In this document: positions 35,624 to 45,619 of the stretch, one piece after another
Position numbering within the stretch: position 1 is the stretch's first letter
Layout: every line of letters begins with the position of its first letter
Source: Tethya wilhelma
Lineage: Eukaryota; Porifera; Demospongiae; Tethyida; Tethyidae
NCBI GenBank assembly: GCA_964030475.1
Contig: CAXIPT010000001.1
Location: 23,678,593 to 23,742,592 of the forward strand
Length of the DNA: 64,000 nt
Reading direction: 5' to 3'
The notes under the pieces: model-generated
What the model was told of the DNA's origin: nothing
Databases searched by the model: none
What the model saw: only the letters and a program-made list of their open reading frames with translations
Position numbers and translations under genes: made by a program

Positions 35624-38600
35624 ATACAGGCGTGGAAAACTGGAAGTGGTGAAATACCTCATTGAACATGCTGGTTGTCCCACTGATTACAAGGATAATA
35701 GTGGATGTACTGCTCTTCACGTTGCTTGTAGGTGAGTTATTTGGTACAAGTACCTGGCCCACTAAACTCACTCACATGTGTTGATTTGCATTCTGTACAG
35801 AAGTTTATGCTATAGGTGTCAAAAGATTTACAACATATTGTGTAGCCGGAAATATTGACGAGATTTTTAATTTGACGGTTTGACGGTCAAAGTCCAAATC
35901 ATCAAATTTAAATCTGCCAATTAATGTTTTGGGCACTGTATATGAATGTATTATGTGCACGCGCAAATAGTCAAATTAAAGTTTGTCAATATTTTTATTT
36001 TACGTTTTGTGGAGCAAACCGTCAAATTTTTTGACCGTCAATATTTCCGGCTATACGGTAAATTTATTTGATGATCTTTACCAAATCAGACAAAATTACA
36101 TCTTTAAGTTGTTACCGCCGAAATAGTGCACATGATACCATTGTTCTCTATAAGGAGCTAGATACATGTAGGGATCTATAGCTGCTTAGAGCACAATGGT
36201 ATGTATTTTGGGATGTATTACATACCCACAACAGGGAATTTAGATTTCAATTTAGGAATTTGATACTAAACATGTTTGCCATTGTTACTGATTACACTAG
36301 CTCCCAAGGAGTAACTCATACTCTCAACTGCAGACCTCAAACCAAGAACGAAAACATAGTTCAAGCTATAGTCTTGGTGTGAGGATTGAGAGTGTTACTG
36401 CTTGGGAGTGCAATTACTATTAAGCATCTTTATTGATCATAGTTTGCATCTCTCTCTTCTCAGTGAGGGAGATGTGGAGGTCGTGAGGTACCTCATTGAA
36501 AGTGCTGGTTGTGCCACTGATTGTAAGGATAATAATGGATGGACTCCTCTTCACTGTGCTAATGGGTGAGTTGTTTGATATAATTATACCATAATAATTA
36601 TAATTTTATTCTAATATAAAATGGTAGTTAGTTCGGAATAACTAGAATTGTAAAAAAAAAACGTTATACTTCAGAGAATTGAAAGAGAAGATTCAAGAGG
36701 GAAGATAAAAAATGAAACAGTGCTCTCTTGATGCTTTACTGTATAATTATACCTTAATTGGTGTTCTTTACCTGAAGCCCAAGTAAAGGTTACCAAAGCA
36801 CAAGCCTGGTATAGACCTCCTAAGAGAAGTGGGCTAGGCAGCCTAGGCCAACTCGAGCACAACAATTGCATGGATCAAGGACGAGAATCGTTGTAATACA
36901 GTGTGCTTCTATGCCTATACTGTTCCAATGATTTGCATGGATTATAGTGGAAACATGCAGGATGTCTCCATATGATCTGCATGTAAGTGTGGTATATAGT
37001 GAGTCTGTCACTAATACCTACATATTATTAATGGATATCTTCCATCACTTTAGGTCAGAGTGGGACTCCATACCAAATCTCATAGAGTGCCTATTGAAAG
37101 AAGGTCACGCTGATCCAAATGCAACCACCAATGATGGACGTACACCTCTTGACATGTGTTACTCTTCAACCATCATTGAGCTACTCATTAAGTATGGTGC
37201 TAAACCGGACTACAAGAAGTGGAACGCATTTTTGTCTTCACAAAATGATCACCCAGCTCACAGCACAATTAAAGGGTTTGTTCTTGGAAATCCAGGAGCT
37301 GGAAAGAGCTCCCTCACCATGTCCCTCCAAACAGAAAGCAAAGGACTATCCACATTACGCAATCGTTTTGTCCAATTGACTGGTGTCGATGTAAAGACAG
37401 CTGGAATTGTTCCTCACGAACTTCACAGCAAGAAGTTTGGACGAGTGACTCTCTTTGATTTTGCTGGACAAAAGGAGTTCTACGCTGGCCACGATGCTCT
37501 GCTTCGCAATTCCATGGAGGGATCACAATCTGCCATCTTCTTCATTGTCGTTGATCTCAGAGATGAAGATGGCAACTTCAAATCTACCCTTCTCTATTGG
37601 ACTGGTTTCATTGAAAATCAGTACCAATCAGATTACTTGAGGCCCCATATTATCTTAGTAGGCAGTCATGCTGATAAGGTCAAAGCAGAGGATGTTAAGA
37701 GAAAACGTGCTCTGGTGAAATCTTTGGAAGACAGCGGTACCTTTGAGAAATTTCAGAGAGCTAGGAAGCTTTTTTATACACTAGATTGCCGATTTGCTGA
37801 GTCATCATCCTTAGCAAAGCTTCGATCAGCGTTTTGTGAAGTGTGCAAGTCTCTTCAGCATTCCCAAGAAACGAGTTTCCAAGACCACTGGTATTTGGTC
37901 TATCTTCTTGACAAGTTTAGAGAGTCTGTTGCTGTTAGGCTGAGTGAAGTTGTGACTAAATCTGCTGCAGTGTTACATGGTTCATCTCATCAAGACACTG
38001 TCATTGAATCTTGTGAACATCTGAGCACTCATGGCAATCTTTTGTTTCTCAAAAATCTACAATGTCTTGAGAATAGCTGGATTGTCTTAAAGAAGCCAGA
38101 GCTCCTTTCGCGAGTCAATGGGTCCATCTTTGCTCCTGAAGAATTCAAAGAACACCTTCAAATCGCAACAGTAACAGGTGTAGTGCCTTTCTCCAAGCTA
38201 GCTTCCCAGTTCTCTGACCTCGATCCAGATATGATTGCCCAATTCCTTTGTCACCTCGAGTTCTGTCACGAAGTCACTGATCTCGAAGTTCTCTCTCTCT
38301 TACAAGCTTGTGACATCTCTTCATCTCCCAAAGAGAGGTATTTCTTTTTCCCTGGTCTCGTTTGTCTTGAAGTACCCAAAGATGTGTGGAAACCCAATGA
38401 CAGGTTCAGCTGCCACACTGGGTGGGTTTTGCGGTGCCTTAAACCGGAGCAGTTCTTTACACCTCGATTTCTTCAGGTACTCATTTTGCGGCTCATCTTT
38501 AGCTTTAGTCTTGAGCTGCCAACAGCCAGTGCTAGTGATAGTCTTGCCCTTAAGAGAAGGTGTAGTGTATGGAAGAATGGCATTTCCTGGTCTGATCGTT

Positions 38601-39413
38601 CTGGTGTGAGAGTATTGGTGGAAGTTTCAGAACAGAAACGGGTAATTCTCTTGCTCAGCTGTCACTCCAAGAACCAATTTGTCTCATTGGCTGATGTTCG
38701 TTCCACTGTTATCAAGAATATCCTTTCCTTGAAAAAGGAATTCTGTCCTAAAGTAGTTGTAGAAGAATCTTTTCTTACGTCTCAAGACACTATTCACTTT
38801 CCCCTAGAGTTGAGCTCAATAAAGCCAGTCAGTTTGAGTGAGATATCTAAAGCCATTGTAGAAGGCAGTGAGTTTGCATTATGTGGCACCACTGATCTTG
38901 TCAACATTGAGGAACTCCTACTGTTTGAGCCGTATGCTGACCTGGGACAATCTCTTCTCCGTGAACTCTTTGATAGGGATCAGCCGAACTACCACGAAGA
39001 CATCAAGGATGAATTCTTCTTTCGTATCGCAGATAAATCCTTCAAGAAGCTTGACCGTTTCACAGAAGTGTTCAAGACCTCTCCCTCCAGTCTAGCCAAC
39101 GTGACTGCTGGAGCACCTCCAGGAGATGCCCACAAGTTAGCTCGTGTGTTCCTTCTGTGGAGGGAGAAGCTGGAAGTAGGATCACGAAGACACCTGCGTG
39201 AACATCTGGACCAGTTCAGTGTGTTTGCTGGGAGGAGTCCACTAGTGAGTTAACATTATTTTATTTATGCAATAATATGATTATTACTACTCATCGTTCT
39301 AATTATATTATAATATTATTTGATTGTGTCATAAATAAATTAATGCATAGTTTATATCACTGAGATTCTCTTTTATTTTATAGGAATTGGATGAAAGCGA
39401 AAGTACAGATTGA
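32984..39413 (+). CDS. Ankyrin–ROC–COR–death domain protein, nine exons, 993 aa
   Basis: Domain order is that of DAPK1 without its kinase. Exons: 32984-33132, 33382-33483, 34702-34803, 35138-35239, 35372-35473, 35630-35731, 36464-36565, 37054-39244, 39384-39413. Exons 2-7 are each exactly 102 bp in phase 2, one 34-residue ankyrin repeat per exon (e.g. LEVVKYLIEHAGC, ending PLHxACR). Exon 8 starts with a last repeat, then the ROC GTPase: P-loop GNPGAGKS (332-339), DFAGQ (389-393), SHADK (458-462). A COR-like linker follows (about 510-700). The C-terminus (about 890-984) looks like a death domain (LLWREKLE, QFSVFAGRSPL). The last exon adds ELDESESTD. It is probably a cytosolic signalling scaffold; partners unknown. 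Intron 2 carries a transposon (33597-34370). The ATG at 32984 (gtcATGG) is the first good start. Confidence 0.88.
33597..34370. mobile_element. 774-bp MULE-like element with 9-bp target duplication
   Basis: The terminal inverted repeats are about 75-85 bp: left 'tagtctcgcgtgccagaccc' through 'acacaggacttgtaac', right the complement. 'ctcagtaat' is duplicated exactly at 33588-33596 and 34371-34379. Long inverted repeats plus a 9-bp duplication are Mutator-like features. The interior has short frames (34041-34424) but no recognisable transposase. It sits in intron 2 of the ankyrin gene. Confidence 0.85.
34621..34696 (+). repeat. (CT)n microsatellite forming a polypyrimidine tract
   Basis: An almost pure CT run directly before the 'gtcag' acceptor of exon 3 of the ankyrin gene. 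A second run at 35580-35619 sits before exon 6. Confidence 0.95.
35839..36058. mobile_element. MITE of the CCGTATAGC type, copy in the ankyrin gene intron 6
   Basis: Left 'tagccggaaatattgacg' and right 'cgtcaatatttccggctata' are inverse complements; TA follows at 36059-36060. It is about 220 bp. The left tip is eroded. Confidence 0.7.
36301..36408. repeat. Foldback element
   Basis: 'ctcccaaggagtaac...tactctcaa' at the left is complementary to 'ttgagagtgttactgcttgg' plus 'gag' at the right. Intronic and non-coding. Confidence 0.6.
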
Positions 39414-40011
39414 TAATAATTATTTCTAAATGGTTAATCGGTTTCTATTTGTGATAATTTTAGTTGCAACTTTAAGTTTTTAGCTTGTATCTGCTTCCAG
39501 TGCAATTTTTGTGTGTGATAAATTTATTGTTGGTTGCCCAGGTGTGTATATAATTATACTGAAATGAACATGTTAGAATTATAATGTTGAGCAGAAGAAC
39601 TTGCAATGTGTTAGGGGAAATCACTGATCTGACATGCTTGCAAAATAAACTATATATAAACAACTGAGAATTGATATTGCACTCCTGCATGTACACACAC
39701 TATATTTAGCTCACACGCTCACACACACACACACATGTGCACACACACACACACACAATGTCATGGTACACACACACACACACATATACACACACATGCA
39801 CACACACATATACACATGCACACACACGCACTCATGCACACACGTATACACACATACACACACCATCACACACACACACACATACACACACACAATCACA
39901 CACACACACACACATGCACACACNNNNNNNNNNNNNNNNNNNNNNNNNNNNNNNNNNNNNNNNNNNNNNNNNNNNNNNNNNNNNNNNNNNNNNNNNNNNN
40001 NNNNNNNNNTG

Positions 40012-40062
<51 letters not shown>

Positions 40063-40638
40063 TCTGTCAACTCAAACTATATGACAGGATCGAGACTAAC
40101 ATTCAGAGTCACTAGGTGACTTGGCTTCATCAACTGACTGTCCTCAGCTTAGATCAGCTTTTGTCAATTGCTTCAACTTATCTGTATATTGTATGTACAC
40201 TAAATAAAGCCCATCATGCACCACTGCCTCGGTATATACATGAAAATTTAAGTCACGTATTAATAAAGGAACTCATGCAGCTCGAGTTATCAAACATGTC
40301 AGTACACTGAGGCTCTGGCGCTGGTAGTACAGTAACCCATAATGCATGCCAGTCACAAGTTATACCCGACCAACTCCACCACAATGTGCATACCTTAAGT
40401 GCATGTGTAGCTTTTTAACATTATTCACGACCTGCACATGTTCTGTAAGTGGCAAAACATGTGTACACAATATATGTAGGACATTGTGGTAGGTATGAAG
40501 TGGACAGTGAACTAATTGTGTCTATAGCATGTACACCAATCAAGCCAACAGTCCTGAATAGAGGTCAGTTTCCTCACATAATTAATATAGACAATGGGAT
40601 GACTACAATATTGAATAAAACATTCAGTTACTACTTGA
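39414..40638. other. Gene-free stretch with a long (CA)n tract and an assembly gap
   Basis: 39720-39923 and 40010-40058 are CA-rich microsatellite around 86 Ns. 39565-40100 resembles 41790-42220 ('ttgagcagaagaactt', 'tgtcaactcaaacta'), so it is the 3' flank of the duplicated methyltransferase unit. All open frames here are CA-repeat artefacts. Confidence 0.75.
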
Positions 40639-41487
40639 CTATTTTGTTATGAGTGCAATCTTAAATGTATCAACTATCTCCAAAACATCTTGGTTACCAT
40701 ACTCTTTCTCCATTTCCTGAATGCCCTTTTCTATTTCTTCATCAGTAAATGTATCAAGCTTGGTGAGACATCGATCACGCATACCTGCATACCACTGAGA
40801 TTTTGGGACGGGCACTTTCTGTACAGATGTTAGGGTTTTGTACTTGAGTCCCAGTGTTTCAAATATCTCGTAAAATGGTTCCCACGTCAAATATCCTCCT
40901 TCAGCTTCAAATTTTTCTTGGAGTGACCTAAACAGCGGCGTCATACTATGAAGATCCAAGACAAAACACACTCCATTATCAGAAAGACACTCTTTCACTC
41001 CGGTAAAGACAGCTTTAGGATCGGAAAAGAGATGGGCACATCCAGTCATCAAGATCTTGTCGTACAGTTTGCCAGAAGACAACTCTGAACCAAAGAACTC
41101 CTCAGCTCCAGCGTGTATTCCTGTGACACCCTTGGTGTTTGCCAACGCAACCATATTTTTTGCTGGATCAGCACTCAGTATTGGATTCTTTAACTCTGCC
41201 TGTTTCCATAGCTTGTGAGCAATTTCACCTGTTCCACCTCCGATATCAACTACCACATCATCTTTCTCAAAAGTTAGGCATTCAGGAATACAACGGAGAA
41301 TAGCTTCATGATACTGTCCAACATATCGATCATACTTTGTGGCAATTCGATTATAGTGATCTGCATAAGTAATGTATTGAGAACAAAGACTCTCATAAAT
41401 AATTATAAAATCACTTCCATGCACTGAATAGTATAGCTAGGTAGCTACAATAAATTATGCTGCATTACCTGTCCATTGCTCAGCCAT
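40639..41487 (-). CDS. Class I SAM-dependent methyltransferase, copy 1, 246 aa
   Basis: Two exons: a 19-bp first exon at 41469-41487 (ATG, MAEQWT) and 40639-41360. The GT-AG junction recreates MAEQWTDHYNRIATKYD. Motif I is VVDIGGGTGE (about 43-52), the SAM-binding glycine loop. An acidic residue at the end of strand 2 (LSADPAKNM), GCAHLFSDP and the VCFVLDL strand complete a Rossmann methyltransferase. The N-terminal 'Y...A..YD' helix and fold resemble small-molecule methyltransferases of the Methyltransf_11/25 type. The substrate is unknown. There is no signal peptide or membrane segment, so it is probably cytosolic. A near-identical tandem copy lies at 42317-43235. Confidence 0.85.
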
Positions 41488-41560
41488 TATTGTTTCTTTT
41501 CGATTTTCTTCTCTTTCTGTCAGAAAGGTCACTTGAATGCCGATGGAGTAACGTTGGTTA

Positions 41561-41761
41561 CTGACACTGCCACTTTTTGCAACTTGGGTTTAATAGTGAG
41601 GTCATCATGACATGACTACCGAGAGAATTCTTTGTTTACTATGGAGATGAGGCAGCGTTGTGCTCAAGTTGACAGCATTGAAGCCAACAGTCACGAAACT
41701 TAGCGAGAATTAGCTCACTCGTTATTACACGTCTGAGTTTGCCGAGCTGTGGAAGACGTGT
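41561..41761 (+). pseudogene. Deleted copy of the PP-loop (MurL-like) gene
   Basis: Patches match 43490-43805 in order: 'gagagaattctttgttta', 'ctatggag.tgaggcagcgtt', 'ctcaagttgaca', 'cactcgttattacacg', 'gccgagctgtggaagacgtg'. Internal deletions of over 100 bp and frame breaks leave about 200 bp. It sits head to head with methyltransferase copy 1 exactly as the intact gene sits with copy 2, so it is the lost partner in the duplicated block. Confidence 0.85.
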
Positions 41762-42135
41762 ATAATGATACAGTAGATCTCCTTTTACACATGTTGGAAT
41801 TATAATTATTGTGTATTAAAGTTGAGCAGAAGAACTTACAGTGCATGCGGTGAATGTATTAGACACTGCTGTAGACCTTTATAATGTGTAAATTTTATGG
41901 TGTTTAATAGGAAGACATTCATGGCCGATCCCACGGAGAAATCACTGAGTTTGTATGTGCATGTGGTTGTGTGCTATAGACTAGACTATGATGATACAGT
42001 TCGTTTGTGGTGAGGAAAGGGTCACACAAACTAACATCCCTATTATACTGGGCTGAAAAATGAGACAATTAAATCTGACATGCATGCAAAAGTATAAATA
42101 ACTGAGAAATTGACATGCATATTATTGCACACACA

Positions 42136-42171
<36 letters not shown>

Positions 42172-42316
42172 AATTTTCTGTCAACTCAAACTATAATATT
42201 ATGACAGTTTCCTCGATCACATAACCTTTAATATTGACAAAGTAACCAAATGAATGGGATATGGATATAATATAGCTACATTGTGACTATAATAAGATTA
42301 TATTTTTTACTACTTA

Positions 42317-43235
42317 TTATTTTGTTACGAGTGCAACCTTAAGTGTAACAACTATCTCCAGAACATCTTGGTCACCATACTCTTTCTCCATTTCAAGAAT
42401 GCCCTTTTCTATTTCTTCATCAGTAAATGTCTCAAGCTTGGTGAGACATCGATCACGCATACCTGCATACCACTGAGATTTTGGGACGGGTACTTTCTGT
42501 ACGGATGTTAGGGTTTTGTACTTGAGTCCCAGTGTTTCAAATATCTCGTAAAGTGGTTCCCATGTCAAATATCCTCCTTCAGCTTCAAATTTTTCTTCGA
42601 GTGACCTAAACAGCGGCGTCATATTATGAAGATCCAAGACAAAACATACTCCATTATCAGAAAGACACTCTTTCACTCCGGTAAAGACAGCTTTAGGATC
42701 AGAAAAAAGATGTGCACATCCATTCATCAAGATTTTGTCGTACAATTTGCCAGAGGACAACTCTGAACCAAAGAACTCCTCAGCTCCAGCGTGTATTCCT
42801 GTGACACCCTCTCTGGTGTTTGCCAGCATAACCATATTTTTTGCTGGATCAGCACTCAGTATTGGATTCTTTAACTCTGCCTGTTTCCATAGCTTGTGGG
42901 CAATTTCGCCTGTTCCACCTCCAATATCAACTACCACATCATCTTTCTCAAAAGTTAGGCATTCAGGAACACAACGGAGAATAGCTTCATGATACTGTCC
43001 ATTATATAGATCATACTTTGTGGCAAGTCGATCATAATGATCTGTATGAGAATAAAGACTTCCATATTCTATACTGATTATGATTATCACTTTTAGCACC
43101 TAATAGGACTCACTTGATATCATAATAGTATAAATTTATAGCTAGCCAGTAGGTATAGTCAGGTACAATAAATTAATATGCTGCAGATAACTAGCTATAT
43201 GAATTAAGTTAATTACCTATCCATTGTTCAGTCAT
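42317..43235 (-). CDS. Class I SAM-dependent methyltransferase, copy 2, 247 aa
   Basis: Same two-exon layout as copy 1: first exon 43217-43235 (19 bp, MTEQWI) and 42317-43041. The SAM loop VVDIGGGTGE is identical. It differs from copy 1 by about a dozen residues, among them one extra residue (TREGVTG for TKGVTG). The start is head to head with the PP-loop gene, 232 bp away, so the two may share a bidirectional promoter. The substrate is unknown. Both copies look intact, which argues that both are used or that the duplication is young. Confidence 0.85.
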
Positions 43236-43467
43236 TGCTGCTTCTTTTCGATTCTCTCATTCGTGGACAAATCGAAAAAAGGTCACTTGAATACCGCCAA
43301 CGCTTACATGTGGAGTAAATTAAGGTCATTACATCTAAAAGCTACAGCAGCGTGCACATGCGCAGATGGTTGTTCTCATCGGGCTGGAGCGCAGCTTTGC
43401 GGTCTGAAAGCGGATGCTAATATCTAATTAAATATGTAATTTTATTTGCACCCATGTCACGTCACTA
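43236..43467. promoter_or_regulatory. Putative bidirectional promoter between methyltransferase copy 2 and the PP-loop gene
   Basis: This 232-bp interval separates two divergent start codons. No TATA box is obvious. It contains 'gcgcacatgcgcag'-like GC-richer sequence and 'catgtcacgtcac', an E-box/CRE-like cluster just before the PP-loop start. The duplicate interval (41488-41560) is much shorter. The role is inferred from layout alone. Confidence 0.4.
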
Positions 43468-44940
43468 ATGACTGTGCAAATGCTGCTGACTAGCACTGCA
43501 ACTTGGGTTAGTGAGGTCATGACTACCGAGAGAATTCTTTGTTTAGAGTCCATTAGTTGGTCTGGACCACAGCTCTACATCGACATTACGTTTGATGGAG
43601 TTAAATTCCCTACCGTTCTCTGGTACGAATTCAACCTCCAAGAGCTACACGATTACTATGGAGCTGAGGCAGCGTTGAGAGTGTACTTCCACATAGCAGC
43701 CTTTAGTCTCCTCAAGTTGACATCATTGAAGCCAACAGTCATCGAAATTAGCGAGAAGCTCACTCGTTATTACACGCCTGAGTTTGCCGAGCTGTGGAAG
43801 ACGTGTTTCCAGCACATAATGGGACAGTGGCGCTACGAAAACGATATGGCTAACTGGAAGGGCCCTAGGTTCACGTGTACCCTTTCCACCAGCGCTGTTA
43901 TTCCCTCACCAGCAAAGATCAAGAGCCCTCAAGTGTTCAATAGTGATGCTGATCCCGTGAAGAGCATTGCCTGCATTGGTGGTGGAAAAGACAGCTTACT
44001 GGCTACTAAGCTCTTGGAGGGAGCCAAAGTTCCCTTTTCGTCCTTTTCCTACTCTATAAGCAGGTATGGTTCGGCAAGGGAACAACATGATCGTGCGCAA
44101 CGAGTTCTTCAACATTGTCAACCGACAAAACGTCACTGGGTGATGATAAATGATACATTTTTGGACATACCATTGGATAACGATCAGTGGTTGAAGAAAC
44201 ATCGTGTAAACAAACGTAGTGATGCTGCACTCACGGAACTGTTTTCCATTCTTCCAATAATGATGCAGTATGGATATCACTATGAAGTGGTTGGAAATGA
44301 GCACAGTGCGAATGTGGGCAACTTGGAGTGGGAAGCTGAAGGTGGAAATCCAGTCAACCATCAATGGGAAAAGTCTTATGAAGCAGAGAGGTTATTTGCT
44401 GGTTACATCAACAGAGTGCTTGTCAATATCCACTACTATAGTATCCTACAGCCGATTCACGATGTGCTGATATTCTCGTTGCTACGACAATACTTGGAAT
44501 ATGTACCCCATGTTCACTCATGCAATCTTTCACCACCGTGGTGCAAACGCTGTCCAAAATGCTGCTATGTGTGGCTATGCTTTCAGGCATACTTGCCTCG
44601 GCATGTCATAGATCCAATGTTCAATGGTGAAAATCTTCTAGATGTTCCAGAAAACCAACTCATCTTCACTCAAATGTTGGGTCTTGGAGAGTTAAAACCA
44701 TTTGAGTGCATTGGTGAATTCAAAGAAGTTCAACTTGCATTTGAATTGTGCCGTCGTAAAGGTCTTAGTGGACGTGCTATGGAGACATTTGAGAGGGAAT
44801 TTGGCCCAGCTCTGGATATTGCACCAATCCTGAAGGCCTATACTGTTGTTCACAAGGAACACTCGATTCCCAGCGATGTATCTCAGCATGTCCTAGTCGA
44901 AATGGAAAAGGTAGGTGCACAATTAAGAAGTGAACTATAG
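43468..44940 (+). CDS. PP-loop ATPase-type protein resembling bacterial MurL, 490 aa, intronless
   Basis: IACIGGGKDSLL (residues 168-178) is an ATP-pyrophosphatase PP-loop, as in adenylating enzymes of the QueC/ExsB kind. The later blocks EVVGNEHSANVGNLEW (273-288), PVNHQWEKSYEAERLFAGY (295-313) and a cysteine cluster WCKRCPKCCYVW (358-369) recall bacterial MurL, the UDP-MurNAc-L-Ala-L-Glu epimerase that works through an adenylate. That match is from memory and is not proven. The Cys cluster could bind zinc. The gene has no introns and is 490 codons long; start could also be Met18 (MTTERIL). An animal does not make peptidoglycan, so the substrate must differ or the gene serves D-amino-acid or symbiont-related chemistry; acquisition from bacteria is plausible. 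Confidence 0.65.
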   Translation: MTVQMLLTSTATWVSEVMTTERILCLESISWSGPQLYIDITFDGVKFPTVLWYEFNLQELHDYYGAEAALRVYFHIAAFSLLKLTSLKPTVIEISEKLTRYYTPEFAELWKTCFQHIMGQWRYENDMANWKGPRFTCTLSTSAVIPSPAKIKSPQVFNSDADPVKSIACIGGGKDSLLATKLLEGAKVPFSSFSYSISRYGSAREQHDRAQRVLQHCQPTKRHWVMINDTFLDIPLDNDQWLKKHRVNKRSDAALTELFSILPIMMQYGYHYEVVGNEHSANVGNLEWEAEGGNPVNHQWEKSYEAERLFAGYINRVLVNIHYYSILQPIHDVLIFSLLRQYLEYVPHVHSCNLSPPWCKRCPKCCYVWLCFQAYLPRHVIDPMFNGENLLDVPENQLIFTQMLGLGELKPFECIGEFKEVQLAFELCRRKGLSGRAMETFEREFGPALDIAPILKAYTVVHKEHSIPSDVSQHVLVEMEKVGAQLRSEL

Positions 44941-45619
44941 CTACAGATCTTGTCAGTACAGTCAAATCTGATTGATCGCGACTGTTAGTCTTAATTGCGA
45001 TCACTATAATATTTATTATGTAATTGTGGTTTCTATGGTTGCATGTATATACACATGCACAAAGAATTTCGTAATTAGTTAATTGGTCAACATGCATGAC
45101 CATTGTGTTATATTAACCAATTATAATGTCAATTATACAGTATATACGTATAATAATATATATACATGCATGATTGACCATTATGATATTGTATTGTAGT
45201 AAAATTTTCAATGTGATCAACGCGTGCAGTTACTAATGACAATTATTATTCGTTTTATACACCATAAAAATAATGTCACACAAAACATCAAAGAGCTGCA
45301 GGATGATTATTATATATACGTAAATAAAAATAATGAAGACATAAATTATTACAATATTTGTCAAATTCAATAACGTGAAACAGTTAAGCCTTATACATCT
45401 GTTGGGTGCATAATAGAGTACACTAAACGTGACATTGTGATTTATAATTTACAAAAAAATGTATAATAATTATTGAGCATTGAAATAATAATATTGCACA
45501 AGGTCTAGAAACACACGACACACAGTATGAAAAAACCAAACAACCAAAAAACAAAAAACCAAGCAAAACCAAAAACCAAAATCTGAACAAGCAGCAATCG
45601 TACGTAATGGCGATGATAG
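44941..45619. other. Convergent 3' intergenic stretch
   Basis: AT-rich, between the + strand PP-loop gene and the - strand RhoGAP gene. It must contain both 3'UTRs; no repeat family or gene seen. Confidence 0.5.

Noticed and set aside
39711..40119. Several long open frames on both strands made of His-Thr or Cys-Val repeats
   Set aside because: They are translations of a (CA)n microsatellite running through an 86-N gap; no stop codons arise in such repeats.
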